Notes: generated by a model from the letters alone, not told the origin. Counted from the first letter of the stretch, positions 1-6,590 are shown. The stretch is DNA of 11,418 bases from Flavobacteriaceae bacterium (GCA_947461915.1 CANHNG010000023.1:1-11418); one strand, 5' to 3'. Numbers and translations are program-made.

Positions 1-209
1 CAAAAGAGCGTTATGGGGTTTATATGGGAATTATAAATATGATGATTGTTATTCCAATGATAATCCAAAACCTATCCTTTGGTTACATTTTAAAGAACTT
101 CTTAGATAACGATCCTCGTCAAGCAATTAGTTTTGCAGGTATTTTACTGCTAATTAGTGCTTTTTGTACTCTATTAATTAAAACGAAAAAAGTAGAATTA
201 AGTGAATAA
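1..209 (+). CDS. MFS sugar transporter, C-terminal fragment (5' end outside window)
   Basis: Only the last 69 or so residues are visible; the frame is open back to the window edge, so the gene starts upstream. The readable start is KERYGVYMGIINMMIVIP. An ERYGVYMG...N..IVIP stretch is typical of the penultimate helix of MFS sucrose/maltose-type sugar:H+ symporters. Two hydrophobic segments follow, about residues 7-27 and 39-56 of the fragment, consistent with TM11 and TM12, then a short basic tail (KTKKVELSE). It would act in the inner membrane. The stop overlaps the start of the next gene by 8 bases, so it is the upstream gene of a sugar operon with a PfkB kinase and a sucrose-phosphorylase-like enzyme. 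Sucrose or a related disaccharide as substrate is inferred from these neighbours. Family call is good; substrate is moderate. Confidence 0.75.
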   Translation, partial: KERYGVYMGIINMMIVIPMIIQNLSFGYILKNFLDNDPRQAISFAGILLLISAFCTLLIKTKKVELSE

Positions 210-1152
210 TATAATAAATAATAATAAGGACGGAATAGACATTCTTTGTGTTGGGGAAGTCCTTGTAGATTTTATTGGGCATCAAGAAGGTGTGCTTATT
301 AATGAAACTAGAGATTATCATAGATATTTAGGAGGTTCGCCTACTAATGTCGCGATGAATTCAACACGATTAGGCTTGAATACTATTCTGGTCGCATCTG
401 TTGGGAACGATGGTTTTGGATCCTATATTACAGAACGATTAGCAAGTGTTGGAGTAAATACAAACCATCTTAACGTCTTGGATAATAAATCGACTAGTGT
501 GATTTTTGTTTCAAGGTCTGAGGGCACACCTGATTTCATTCCATATCGTTCAGCAGATTTTTGCATTTATGAAGACCAAATTTCAAGGGAAACACTATCC
601 CATACCAAGATATTCCATACCACTTGCTTCGCATTGAGTAAAAATCCAGCACAAAAAACAATCTTAAAGAAAGCACAAGAAGCACACAATTTAGGATGTA
701 AGCTAAGTATTGATCTTAACTATGCAAGAAAGCTGTGGAAAAGTCAAAAGAATGCTTTCAAAGTAATCAAAACCTATTGCCAGTTCAATCCACTAATAAA
801 AATTAGTGAAGATGATATGCTACGCCTTTTTGAGAAAGAACTTCCCCATGAAGATATATTCGAATTTTTTCATCTTCAAGGAGTAGATACGGTATGCTTA
901 ACTTTAGGCAGCAAAGGGGTGAAATTATCTCAAAAAGGAAAAGAAACAATACAAATGCCGGCAATAAAAATTGATAAAGTGATGGATTCCACAGGAGCGG
1001 GTGACGCTTTTTGGTCTGGATTTTTATTTGCTTATATAAAAGAAAAATCAATTCATGAATGTTTGGATATCGCTTTGAAATTAGCTGCTTTAAAACTGCA
1101 AAATGTAGGTCGACTGCCAGATAACATCAATATCCTTTCTAAACTTCTATAA
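202..1152 (+). CDS. PfkB-family carbohydrate kinase, probable fructokinase
   Basis: Cytoplasmic sugar kinase of the ribokinase/PfkB family, 316 aa, the usual length. Visible signatures are GEVLVDFIG near residues 18-26, the sugar-binding GGSPTNVA at 44-51, and the ATP/anion-hole motif DSTGAGDAFWSGF at 262-274, with Asp268 the expected catalytic base. In context it should phosphorylate fructose (to fructose-6-phosphate) released by the phosphorylase encoded 6 bases downstream. The start is GTG at 202: an in-frame TAA sits immediately before it (199-201), and the next in-frame ATG (Met52) falls after the substrate-binding motif, so GTG is effectively forced. It overlaps the transporter stop by 8 bases, which suggests translational coupling. 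Fructose specificity is inferred; another ketose or a deoxy-gluconate cannot be excluded from sequence alone. Confidence 0.88.
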   Translation: MNNIINNNKDGIDILCVGEVLVDFIGHQEGVLINETRDYHRYLGGSPTNVAMNSTRLGLNTILVASVGNDGFGSYITERLASVGVNTNHLNVLDNKSTSVIFVSRSEGTPDFIPYRSADFCIYEDQISRETLSHTKIFHTTCFALSKNPAQKTILKKAQEAHNLGCKLSIDLNYARKLWKSQKNAFKVIKTYCQFNPLIKISEDDMLRLFEKELPHEDIFEFFHLQGVDTVCLTLGSKGVKLSQKGKETIQMPAIKIDKVMDSTGAGDAFWSGFLFAYIKEKSIHECLDIALKLAALKLQNVGRLPDNINILSKLL

Positions 1153-1158
1153 AATACG

Positions 1159-2895
1159 ATGCAACATAAAAACAAAAATATCAGCAATGGTGTAATGCTA
1201 AATGTTTATCCAGATAGTATAGGAGAAAAATTTAGTGATACCATAGCTATGCTCAAAATGGACGAGTTTAAAAATGTGTTTTCTTTGCTATATGTGTTAC
1301 CAACCTTTTTTAATAGCGATTTAGATAGAGGCTTTTCTATTATTGATTATGATATAAATAAAGATTTAGTAGATACAAAAGATTTAAAGGACTTGAATAA
1401 GCTCCAAATAAAGCTGAAGTTTGATATTGTGTTGAATCATCTTTCTGTGGCATCTCCCCAGTTTAAAGATATGCTGCAACACGGTAATGAATCTAAATTT
1501 AACCATTTTTTTATCAATTGGAATGAATTCTGGGAAGGAAATGGGGTAAAAAATGAAGATGGTATTGTAATTCCAAAGCCGGAATTTCTCCATAAATTAT
1601 TTATGAGAAAGTCGGGTTTGCCCATATTAAAAGTACGTTTTCCAGATGGCACAGAACAGCCGTATTGGAATACTTTTTATCAACAAATAACCTACAATCC
1701 GATTGCTGTAGCAGATTTAAAAAACATAAAAGGATTAACGGAAGAGCAAATTCTATTTATTGTTGCCCTAATTAATACCGCAATTGATGACAATAAAGAT
1801 TTTACAACCATAGATTTTAAAGAGTGTACTCCTTTTAAATCAGAAATTTTACAAATTGTAGAACAAAATCGCTCCTATTTAGGACAAATGGATGTCAATG
1901 CTGAATCGCCTTTGGTTTGGGATTTTTACGAAGAGACACTAAAGAAATTAAGCGGCTATGGCTGTACTATTCTTAGATTAGATGCTTTTGCCTATTTGCA
2001 TAAACAAGTTGGGGAATCCAATTTTTTTAATAAACCGGGGACTTGGGACTATTTAGAGCGTATCAAGAAAATAGCACAACAAAATAATTTGATGCTATTG
2101 CCCGAAATTCACGCAGAATATGGTTTGCATTTACATGATGAGGTAGCCAATAAAGGATATTATATCTACGACTTTTTCTTGCCTGGTTTAACAATACATA
2201 CTATTGAAAACAAAACCAGTAAAGCCATATTAAGATGGGCCAAGGAAATTATTGCCAAAGGATATAAAACAATAAACATGCTGGGTTGTCATGATGGCAT
2301 ACCTGTTCTCGATTTGAAAGGCAAGGAGGTAAATGGCGTTTATAATAAAGGATTGTTAGAAGATGCCGAGATTGAAAAAATCATGACCACAATCATGGAA
2401 CGTGGTGGTCGTGTCAAAAATCTCTACGATGCGTCCGGAAATAAAATTTCGTATTATCAAATAAATGCTACGTTTTTTAGTGCATTAGGAGAAGATGAAC
2501 AAAAGTTATTGCTTGCTAGAGCCATTCAAATGTTTATGCCCGGCATACCGCAGGTCTGGTATCTAGATATTTTTGCGGGTAAAAACAATTACGAAGCTGC
2601 AGATAATGGAGGCAGTGCGGGACATAAAGAAATTAATCGCACGACACTATCAATGCAAGATATTGAGCAAGGGTTGAAACAAGATGTTGTTAAGAATCAG
2701 TTGGTCATTATTCATCTAAGAAACACTTCGAATGCGTTTTCAGGTAAAGTAGAAATAAATGATGCTAAAGATGATTTCTTAGATATCAAATGGACTAATG
2801 GTAATAGCTTTGCTCACCTAAAAGCCAACCTTAAAACCAAATATTTTACAATAGACCAAACTGAAAATGGTATCACAAATAGAATGAGTTTTTAA
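1159..2895 (+). CDS. GH13 sucrose phosphorylase-like enzyme (subfamily 18 type)
   Basis: Cytoplasmic alpha-amylase-superfamily enzyme, 578 aa. It follows the bifidobacterial sucrose phosphorylase pattern from the N-terminus: YVLPTFF near 45-51, RGFSIIDYD at 57-65, VLNHLS at 91-96, ILRLDAFAY at 271-279 (nucleophile Asp275), LPEIH at 314-318 (acid/base Glu316), CHDGIPVLD at 377-385 (transition-state Asp379), YYQINATFFSAL at 432-443, then PGIPQVWY and FAGKNNYE. The likely reaction is sucrose plus phosphate giving glucose-1-phosphate plus fructose, which fits the kinase and transporter just upstream. It is longer than the roughly 500-aa classical enzymes; much of the excess is an insertion at about 177-241, ahead of the LGQMDVN strand. 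The residue before HDG is Cys where the bifidobacterial enzyme has Thr, and its acceptor-site Asp (in DLYQ) is Ser here (SYYQ). Another GH13_18 acceptor, such as glucosylglycerate, therefore remains possible. Confidence 0.82.
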   Translation: MQHKNKNISNGVMLNVYPDSIGEKFSDTIAMLKMDEFKNVFSLLYVLPTFFNSDLDRGFSIIDYDINKDLVDTKDLKDLNKLQIKLKFDIVLNHLSVASPQFKDMLQHGNESKFNHFFINWNEFWEGNGVKNEDGIVIPKPEFLHKLFMRKSGLPILKVRFPDGTEQPYWNTFYQQITYNPIAVADLKNIKGLTEEQILFIVALINTAIDDNKDFTTIDFKECTPFKSEILQIVEQNRSYLGQMDVNAESPLVWDFYEETLKKLSGYGCTILRLDAFAYLHKQVGESNFFNKPGTWDYLERIKKIAQQNNLMLLPEIHAEYGLHLHDEVANKGYYIYDFFLPGLTIHTIENKTSKAILRWAKEIIAKGYKTINMLGCHDGIPVLDLKGKEVNGVYNKGLLEDAEIEKIMTTIMERGGRVKNLYDASGNKISYYQINATFFSALGEDEQKLLLARAIQMFMPGIPQVWYLDIFAGKNNYEAADNGGSAGHKEINRTTLSMQDIEQGLKQDVVKNQLVIIHLRNTSNAFSGKVEINDAKDDFLDIKWTNGNSFAHLKANLKTKYFTIDQTENGITNRMSF

Positions 2896-3058
2896 ATTTC
2901 ATAAGTAAAATTTAAGGTGTTTCCATGATTGAGATTCCTTGATAATATTGATTTGAATAGCAGTTTGAAATAATTAATTTCCAATCTTACAAGATTTAGA
3001 ATCTCAAAATATAATCCTATTTTTGGATTTGAAACTTTGAACGAAAAGGAACTCATTT
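2896..3058. other. Intergenic region between the sugar operon and tag
   Basis: This AT-rich spacer has no credible ORF. It holds a widely spaced perfect inverted repeat, TTGAGATTC (2929-2937) and GAATCTCAA (2999-3007), and a small palindrome AATCTT-AC-AAGATT (2983-2996). A candidate -7 box for tag lies at 3018-3025. No obvious T-tract terminator follows the sugar operon. Confidence 0.6.
3018..3025 (+). promoter_or_regulatory. Candidate Bacteroidetes -7 element for tag
   Basis: TATTTTTG matches the TAnnTTTG consensus and sits 33 bases ahead of the tag ATG, giving a leader of roughly 25-30 nt. No TTG is seen at the expected -33 spacing, so the call is tentative. An AAGGA stretch in the leader, 9 bases before the ATG, could act as ribosome binding site. 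Confidence 0.4.
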
Positions 3059-3619
3059 ATGGAAGAACTTAAAAGATGCGGCTGGTGTTTATCTAGTGAT
3101 TTGTACAAAAAATACCATGACCAAGAATGGGGTGTGCCCGTTTATGAAGACCAAAAACTATTTGAATTTCTGATTCTGGAAACCTTTCAAGCTGGATTGA
3201 GTTGGATTACCATCCTAAAAAAGAGAGAAAATTTCCGTTTGGCTTTTGATGGTTTTGACCACAAAAAAGTGGCCAACTATACCGAAGATAAAATTCAAGA
3301 ATTGCTTCAAGATTCAGGAATCATTCGCAATCAGTTAAAAATTAGATCTGCGGTTTCCAATGCGGTTGCTTTTATGAAAGTGCAAGATGAGTTTGGCAGT
3401 TTCAGCAAATACATTTGGCAATTTACCGATGGAAAACCAATAAAAAATAGTCGTAAAACATTAAAGGAAGTTCCTGCCACTACTCCACTTTCTGACGAAA
3501 TTAGCAAAGATTTAAAAAAACGCGGGTTCAAATTTGTGGGTTCTACTGTCGTTTATGCCCACATGCAAGCCACTGGAATGGTGGATGATCACGTGGAAGA
3601 TTGCTGGAAACGAAAATGA
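3059..3619 (+). CDS. tag: DNA-3-methyladenine glycosylase I
   Basis: Base-excision repair enzyme that removes 3-methyladenine from alkylated DNA; cytoplasmic, 186 aa, close to the 187 aa of E. coli Tag. The alignment is clear from memory: RCGWC at the N-terminus, YHDQEWGVP at 19-27, ETFQAGLSWITILKKREN starting at 41, DSGIIRN, and KKRGFKFVGSTVVYAHMQATG near the C-terminus. The zinc-snap ligands are all present: Cys7, His20, His178 and Cys182 (DDHVEDC). Glu41 and Trp49 match the conserved E. coli base-pocket Glu38 and Trp46. ATG 3059 puts the RCGW motif at the usual N-terminal distance and has AAGGA upstream. The gene is convergent with aat, 22 bases between stops, and seems unrelated to the upstream sugar operon. 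Intact, with no oddities. Confidence 0.96.
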   Translation: MEELKRCGWCLSSDLYKKYHDQEWGVPVYEDQKLFEFLILETFQAGLSWITILKKRENFRLAFDGFDHKKVANYTEDKIQELLQDSGIIRNQLKIRSAVSNAVAFMKVQDEFGSFSKYIWQFTDGKPIKNSRKTLKEVPATTPLSDEISKDLKKRGFKFVGSTVVYAHMQATGMVDDHVEDCWKRK

Positions 3620-3641
3620 CGCTTTGGTTTCAATAGTTTTT

Positions 3642-4274
3642 TTAATTCAAGATCTCCATAAATTGGATTCTATCTATTTCACGGCAGCCCAAACTTTCCA
3701 AGTGTTCATTATAAACCTGACAATCCAATACTTTATAATTAGCTACTTTTAATTGGTTTGCCAAAGCAATAAAGGCCACTTTTGAAGCATTCGAAACTTT
3801 CGAAAACATGCTTTCCCCACAAAAAATATGTCCCAAATCGATGCCGTATAAACCGCCAACCAATTCCTCGTTTTGCCAAACTTCAACAGACTTTGCAATT
3901 CCCAATTCATTTAGTTTGCAATAGGCCTCCACCATATCGTTGGTAATCCAGGTTCCGTTTTGACCTTCGCGTTTTATCTTTTGACAATTCGAAATCACTT
4001 CTCTAAAATTCTGATTGAAAGTAACTTTAAAAATATTCCGATTCAAGATGTTTCGCATACTTTTTGAAACCACCAAATCATCCAAAAATAAAACCATTCT
4101 GGGATTTGGCGACCACCAAAAAATGGGTTTCCCTTCTTCAAACCAAGGAAATATGCCGCTTTTATAGGCAAGCAGTAATCGCTCTGGAGACAAATCGCCA
4201 CCTATAGCCAAAATTCCATCATATGTTGCCTCAGTTACAGAAGGAAAATAGAGAACATCTGAAATATGATACAT
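3642..4274 (-). CDS. aat: Leucyl/phenylalanyl-tRNA--protein transferase
   Basis: Cytoplasmic aminoacyl-tRNA-protein transferase that adds Leu or Phe to proteins with N-terminal Arg or Lys, marking them for the ClpS/ClpAP N-degron pathway. It has 210 aa from the chosen start (E. coli Aat has 234). Hallmarks are GGDLSPERLLLAYKSGIFPW at 25-44, WWSPNPRMVLF at 53-63, TWIT at 108-111, VGGLYGIDLG at 139-148 and the catalytic-site signature FCGESMFS at 151-158. The frame is open 16 codons further upstream, but that extension (MIYFLLLNSTQFFLIN) is unlike the family. Starting at MYHISDVLYFP (ATG 4274) gives the usual distance to the first motif. It is divergent from the first PAP2 gene and convergent with tag. 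No ClpS/ClpA partner is in the window. Confidence 0.95.
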   Translation of the reverse strand: MYHISDVLYFPSVTEATYDGILAIGGDLSPERLLLAYKSGIFPWFEEGKPIFWWSPNPRMVLFLDDLVVSKSMRNILNRNIFKVTFNQNFREVISNCQKIKREGQNGTWITNDMVEAYCKLNELGIAKSVEVWQNEELVGGLYGIDLGHIFCGESMFSKVSNASKVAFIALANQLKVANYKVLDCQVYNEHLESLGCREIDRIQFMEILN

Positions 4275-4323
4275 ATTTATTAAGAAAAATTGAGTAGAAT
4301 TTAATAGTAAAAAATAAATCAAA

Positions 4324-4331
4324 CAAAATTA
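4324..4331 (-). promoter_or_regulatory. Candidate -7 element for aat
   Basis: Read on the minus strand this is TAATTTTG, an exact TAnnTTTG match, about 50 bases upstream of the aat ATG at 4274. A TTG lies 14 bases upstream, shorter than the 17-23 bases reported for Flavobacterium, so the -33 match is poor. Confidence 0.4.
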
Positions 4332-4335
4332 ACGA

Positions 4336-4343
4336 TATCTTTG
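4336..4343 (+). promoter_or_regulatory. Candidate -7 element for the PAP2 gene pair
   Basis: TATCTTTG matches TAnnTTTG and ends 18 bases before ATG 4362. The potential TTG start at 4341 falls inside this box, which argues for starting the gene at 4362. It lies back to back with the aat -7 box, 4 bases apart. No convincing -33 TTG is visible. Confidence 0.4.
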
Positions 4344-4361
4344 GCCAAAAATTTTGTTAAA

Positions 4362-5333
4362 ATGAAAAAATTAGTAATACTAATTACACTAATCTTTACT
4401 TCCCAATTTATAATCTCCCAAATTAAAGATTCTATTTCTAATAAATCTGACTTTCAAAATTATACCAATTCAAATGGAGAAATATATACCTATAAAAAGC
4501 CCCGTTTTTTTGAGATGATCACTCACGTTCCCCGCGATGTTTATGGAACAGTTAAGGATTTTGGTACGACAGAAAATCTAATTTTATTGGGTGGCGCAAC
4601 GGTTTTAACTGTAGCATTAATTCCAGCGGATCAATATTTATTAAACAATTCAAGAACTATTGGAGAAGAATTAGGACTTAAAGACGTTGCAAGATATAAA
4701 AATTTTGGTCCCTTAAATAACATTCCGCCAAATATGACCTCTGCAATTTATTTGATTGGAAATGGCACAACCCCTATTTTATTAAGTATGGGATTTGCAA
4801 CTTTTGGTCTAATAAATAATGATTATCGCTCCTTAAATACAGCAACTGGACTTATAGAAAGTTTAGCCGTTTCAGGTGTTTTTAGCCAAACAATTAAGCG
4901 TATTACAGGAAGACAAAGCCCTGCCCCTGCAATAATAGATGATAATCCTGGAGGTAATTGGAGTCCCTTCCCAAGTTTTAGCGCATTTGCAAAAAGCACA
5001 CCTCAATATGATGCAATGCCATCAGGTCATTTAATGACTGCAACAGCCGCTTTGAATGTTATTATTGGAAATTATCCAGATAAAAAATGGATAAAACCTG
5101 TTGGTTATAGTCTCATTGGAATCTTAGGATTTGAAATGGTTCAAGCAAATGTTCATTGGTATTCTGATTATCCAATTGCAATGATTATGGGTTATATTAT
5201 AGGTAAAAATATCGTGAAAAGTAAAATTTCGAAAAGTAATTCGCCTTTAGAAACAACAAAAAAATACACCTTTAATATGAATGCTTCCAGAAAATCTGGT
5301 TACAACTTAATTGGCGCAACTGTCGCTTTTTAA
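4362..5333 (+). CDS. Exported PAP2-superfamily protein with altered phosphatase motifs
   Basis: Exported or membrane-bound protein of 323 aa. An N-terminal signal peptide is clear (MKKLVILITLIFTSQFIIS, then QIKDSIS). Hydrophobic segments follow, around ENLILLGGATVLTVALI, TTPILLSMGFATFGLI and SLIGILGFEM. PAP2 motifs are recognisable: motif 1 KRITGRQSP (Lys179 onward), motif 2 PSGH (220-223) and motif 3 HWYSD (His265 to Asp269). The arginine of the canonical K-x6-RP is Ser186, and the arginine six residues before the motif-3 histidine is Met259. Lys179, His223, His265 and Asp269 remain. In the family those arginines contact phosphate, so activity is uncertain. The paralogue 11 bases downstream is probably cotranscribed. 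Canonical relatives dephosphorylate lipid phosphates or undecaprenyl pyrophosphate. ATG 4362 is preferred over TTG 4341. Confidence 0.82.
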   Translation: MKKLVILITLIFTSQFIISQIKDSISNKSDFQNYTNSNGEIYTYKKPRFFEMITHVPRDVYGTVKDFGTTENLILLGGATVLTVALIPADQYLLNNSRTIGEELGLKDVARYKNFGPLNNIPPNMTSAIYLIGNGTTPILLSMGFATFGLINNDYRSLNTATGLIESLAVSGVFSQTIKRITGRQSPAPAIIDDNPGGNWSPFPSFSAFAKSTPQYDAMPSGHLMTATAALNVIIGNYPDKKWIKPVGYSLIGILGFEMVQANVHWYSDYPIAMIMGYIIGKNIVKSKISKSNSPLETTKKYTFNMNASRKSGYNLIGATVAF

Positions 5334-5344
5334 ATATTAGAAAA

Positions 5345-6070
5345 ATGAAAATCAAATTATTAATTGTTCTTACTTTTTTCTTATCCTTAAATGGAAATGC
5401 ACAACAAAAAGACAGCATTTCTTCAATTAAATACGAATTATCCTTTAAGAATTTTATTATTCCTGCAACACTAATTTCAGGTGGCTTATTGTTGAAAAAC
5501 TATCCAATAAATAAAAATTTACAGGGTGATTTTATAGCTGTTTTAGGAACTGATTTTGATACTAAAACTGATAATTATTTACAATATGAAGCTGTTCTTC
5601 AAATTTATGGTGGTCGCTATTTAGGCTTTAAAGCAAAGAATGATTTTCTTCATCAAACGATAAATATTGTAATTTCAAATGCAATTATGGGGGGAATTGT
5701 TCAATCTCTGAAACACACTTTTAAAGAGGTGAGACCTGACGGAAGCGATCAATTTAGTTTTCCATCAGGTCATACTGCGACAGCATTTACAAATGCTTCT
5801 TTGTTATTTTACGAATATAAAGATGTAAATATTTGGTATGCAAGCAGTGGTTTTTTGTTTGCTACAACAACTGGTTTTTTAAGAATTGCAAATAACAAAC
5901 ATTACACTTCAGATGTTCTTGCCGGTGCAGGAATCGGAATTGGCGTTGGACTTGCCGTTTCCTTTTGGAGTCCTTTTAAATCCGTTACTTTTGGGAAAAA
6001 TAAAACCCATGCCTTCATTTATCCTAAAATAGGCACAAATTACGGTATGGGTTTATTAATTAAAAACTAA
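5345..6070 (+). CDS. Exported PAP2-family phosphatase
   Basis: A 241-aa protein with a signal peptide (MKIKLLIVLTFFLSLNGNAQ), then a C-terminal PAP2 phosphatase domain with all three acid-phosphatase motifs: K-x6-RP as KHTFKEVRP (Lys123 to Pro131), PSGHTA (140-145) and R-x5-H-x3-D as RIANNKHYTSD (Arg180, His186 nucleophile, Asp190). The family removes phosphate from lipid phosphates or isoprenyl pyrophosphates at the envelope; a role in lipid A, undecaprenyl-PP recycling or phosphatidate turnover is possible but not resolved. It lies 11 bases after the first PAP2 gene, and both mature N-termini begin Q..KDSIS, suggesting an old tandem duplication or shared ancestry. Only modest hydrophobic stretches are seen, so it may be peripheral or outer-membrane associated rather than a classic six-helix enzyme. 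Catalytic residues are intact. Confidence 0.87.
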   Translation: MKIKLLIVLTFFLSLNGNAQQKDSISSIKYELSFKNFIIPATLISGGLLLKNYPINKNLQGDFIAVLGTDFDTKTDNYLQYEAVLQIYGGRYLGFKAKNDFLHQTINIVISNAIMGGIVQSLKHTFKEVRPDGSDQFSFPSGHTATAFTNASLLFYEYKDVNIWYASSGFLFATTTGFLRIANNKHYTSDVLAGAGIGIGVGLAVSFWSPFKSVTFGKNKTHAFIYPKIGTNYGMGLLIKN

Positions 6071-6081
6071 GCTTAACGGTT

Positions 6082-6096
6082 TTAAATTCAATTTAA
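6082..6096. terminator. AT-only inverted repeat between convergent genes (possible weak bidirectional terminator)
   Basis: TTAAATT-C-AATTTAA is a 7-bp perfect palindrome around one central base. It lies in the 30-base gap between the PAP2 stop and the DUF3127 stop. The stem has no G:C pairs and the loop would have to open, so a termination role is only suggested by position and the T-run that follows on the + strand. Confidence 0.25.
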
Positions 6097-6100
6097 GTTT

Positions 6101-6478
6101 TTAGAAAGGCAAATCGTCTGGCTCGTCTTCATTCAAGCTTGTTGCAGGTGGAAATGCTTCAGCAACCGGCATAGGAACTGATTGTGGCTGCACTGCTTCG
6201 GCTTGTACTTTTCCTATTCTCCAACCTTGAATGGTATTGAAATAAACAGTTTCACCTTGTTGATTAGTCCATTCGCGACCTCTCAAATTGATGTCAATTT
6301 TCACGGCTTCTCCCACTTGGAAATTATTCAACAAATCGCACTTATCTTGAACAAACTGAACCAAAATATGTTGTGGATATTGTTCATCTGTTGTAACAAC
6401 AACGTCTCTTTTTTTGAAACCCGCAGATCCAACCTCTTTGGTTTGATCGATCATTTTGATTTTTCCTATAACTTCCAT
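6101..6478 (-). CDS. DUF3127 domain protein with SSB-like acidic C-terminal tail
   Basis: A small soluble protein of 125 aa that I recognise as the DUF3127 family common in Bacteroidetes. The N-terminal domain (about 1-90) begins MEVIGKIKMIDQTKEVG and contains FKKRDVVVTTDEQYPQHI, a FQVGEAVKIDINLRGREW segment and YFNTIQGWRI. This alternating strand pattern looks like an OB-type barrel. A Pro/Gln/Val/Ala-rich linker (about 92-112) leads to an acidic tail ending EDEPDDLPF. The domain-linker-acidic tip ending in Pro-Phe closely resembles bacterial SSB, whose terminal tip recruits repair and replication proteins. Single-stranded nucleic-acid binding is therefore a reasonable inference, not a demonstrated function. 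It is convergent with the PAP2 pair, and its leader carries a strong hairpin (6524-6545). Confidence 0.85.
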   Translation of the reverse strand: MEVIGKIKMIDQTKEVGSAGFKKRDVVVTTDEQYPQHILVQFVQDKCDLLNNFQVGEAVKIDINLRGREWTNQQGETVYFNTIQGWRIGKVQAEAVQPQSVPMPVAEAFPPATSLNEDEPDDLPF

Positions 6479-6523
6479 CTTAATTTTATTTTTATATTGT
6501 TTTTATTCTGATTAAATTTCTTT

Positions 6524-6545
6524 GGCATGGAAGCTGTTCCATGCC
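6524..6545. repeat. Perfect 9-bp hairpin in the DUF3127 leader
   Basis: GGCATGGAA (6524-6532) and TTCCATGCC (6537-6545) are exact reverse complements around a 4-nt loop (GCTG on the + strand). Flanking CTTT and AAAG could extend the stem past one bulged base. It is GC-rich against an AT-rich background and sits 46 bases upstream of the DUF3127 ATG, inside the leader if the -7 box at 6566-6573 is used. It could stabilise mRNA, act as a protein site or modulate expression. Neither strand has an immediate T-tract, so a plain terminator is less likely. Confidence 0.7.
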
Positions 6546-6561
6546 GAAAGTATGTCATTAT

Positions 6562-6588
6562 TATTCAAATATACTTTGGTATTCAAAT
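6562..6588. repeat. Pair of 9-bp direct repeats TATTCAAAT
   Basis: Identical copies at 6562-6570 and 6580-6588 are spaced 18 bases start to start, slightly under two helical turns. The first copy overlaps the candidate -7 box of the DUF3127 gene, the geometry expected of a repressor site, although short AT-rich repeats also arise by chance. Confidence 0.4.
6566..6573 (-). promoter_or_regulatory. Candidate -7 element for the DUF3127 gene
   Basis: On the minus strand this reads TATATTTG, an exact TAnnTTTG match. It would place transcription start near 6559 and give a leader of roughly 80 nt that begins just before the 6524-6545 hairpin. No TTG is found at 17-23 bases upstream. A TATTCAAAT direct repeat (6562-6570 and 6580-6588) overlaps it. 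Confidence 0.35.
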
Positions 6589-6590
6589 GA

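Noticed and set aside
803..1051. 82-codon minus-strand frame inside the kinase gene
   Set aside because: It is antisense to a well-supported PfkB kinase, covers its catalytic motif region, and its translation shows no family signature.
3534..3752. 72-codon plus-strand frame across the tag/aat junction
   Set aside because: It overlaps the ends of two clear convergent genes in another frame and lacks any recognisable motif or RBS.
6182..6511. 109-codon plus-strand frame opposite the DUF3127 gene
   Set aside because: It lies antisense to a recognised gene and reads as low-complexity hydrophobic residues with no start context.
6524..6545. Rho-independent terminator reading of the 9-bp hairpin
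   Set aside because: No gene ends just upstream on either strand and no T-tract follows directly, so a leader or operator role fits better.
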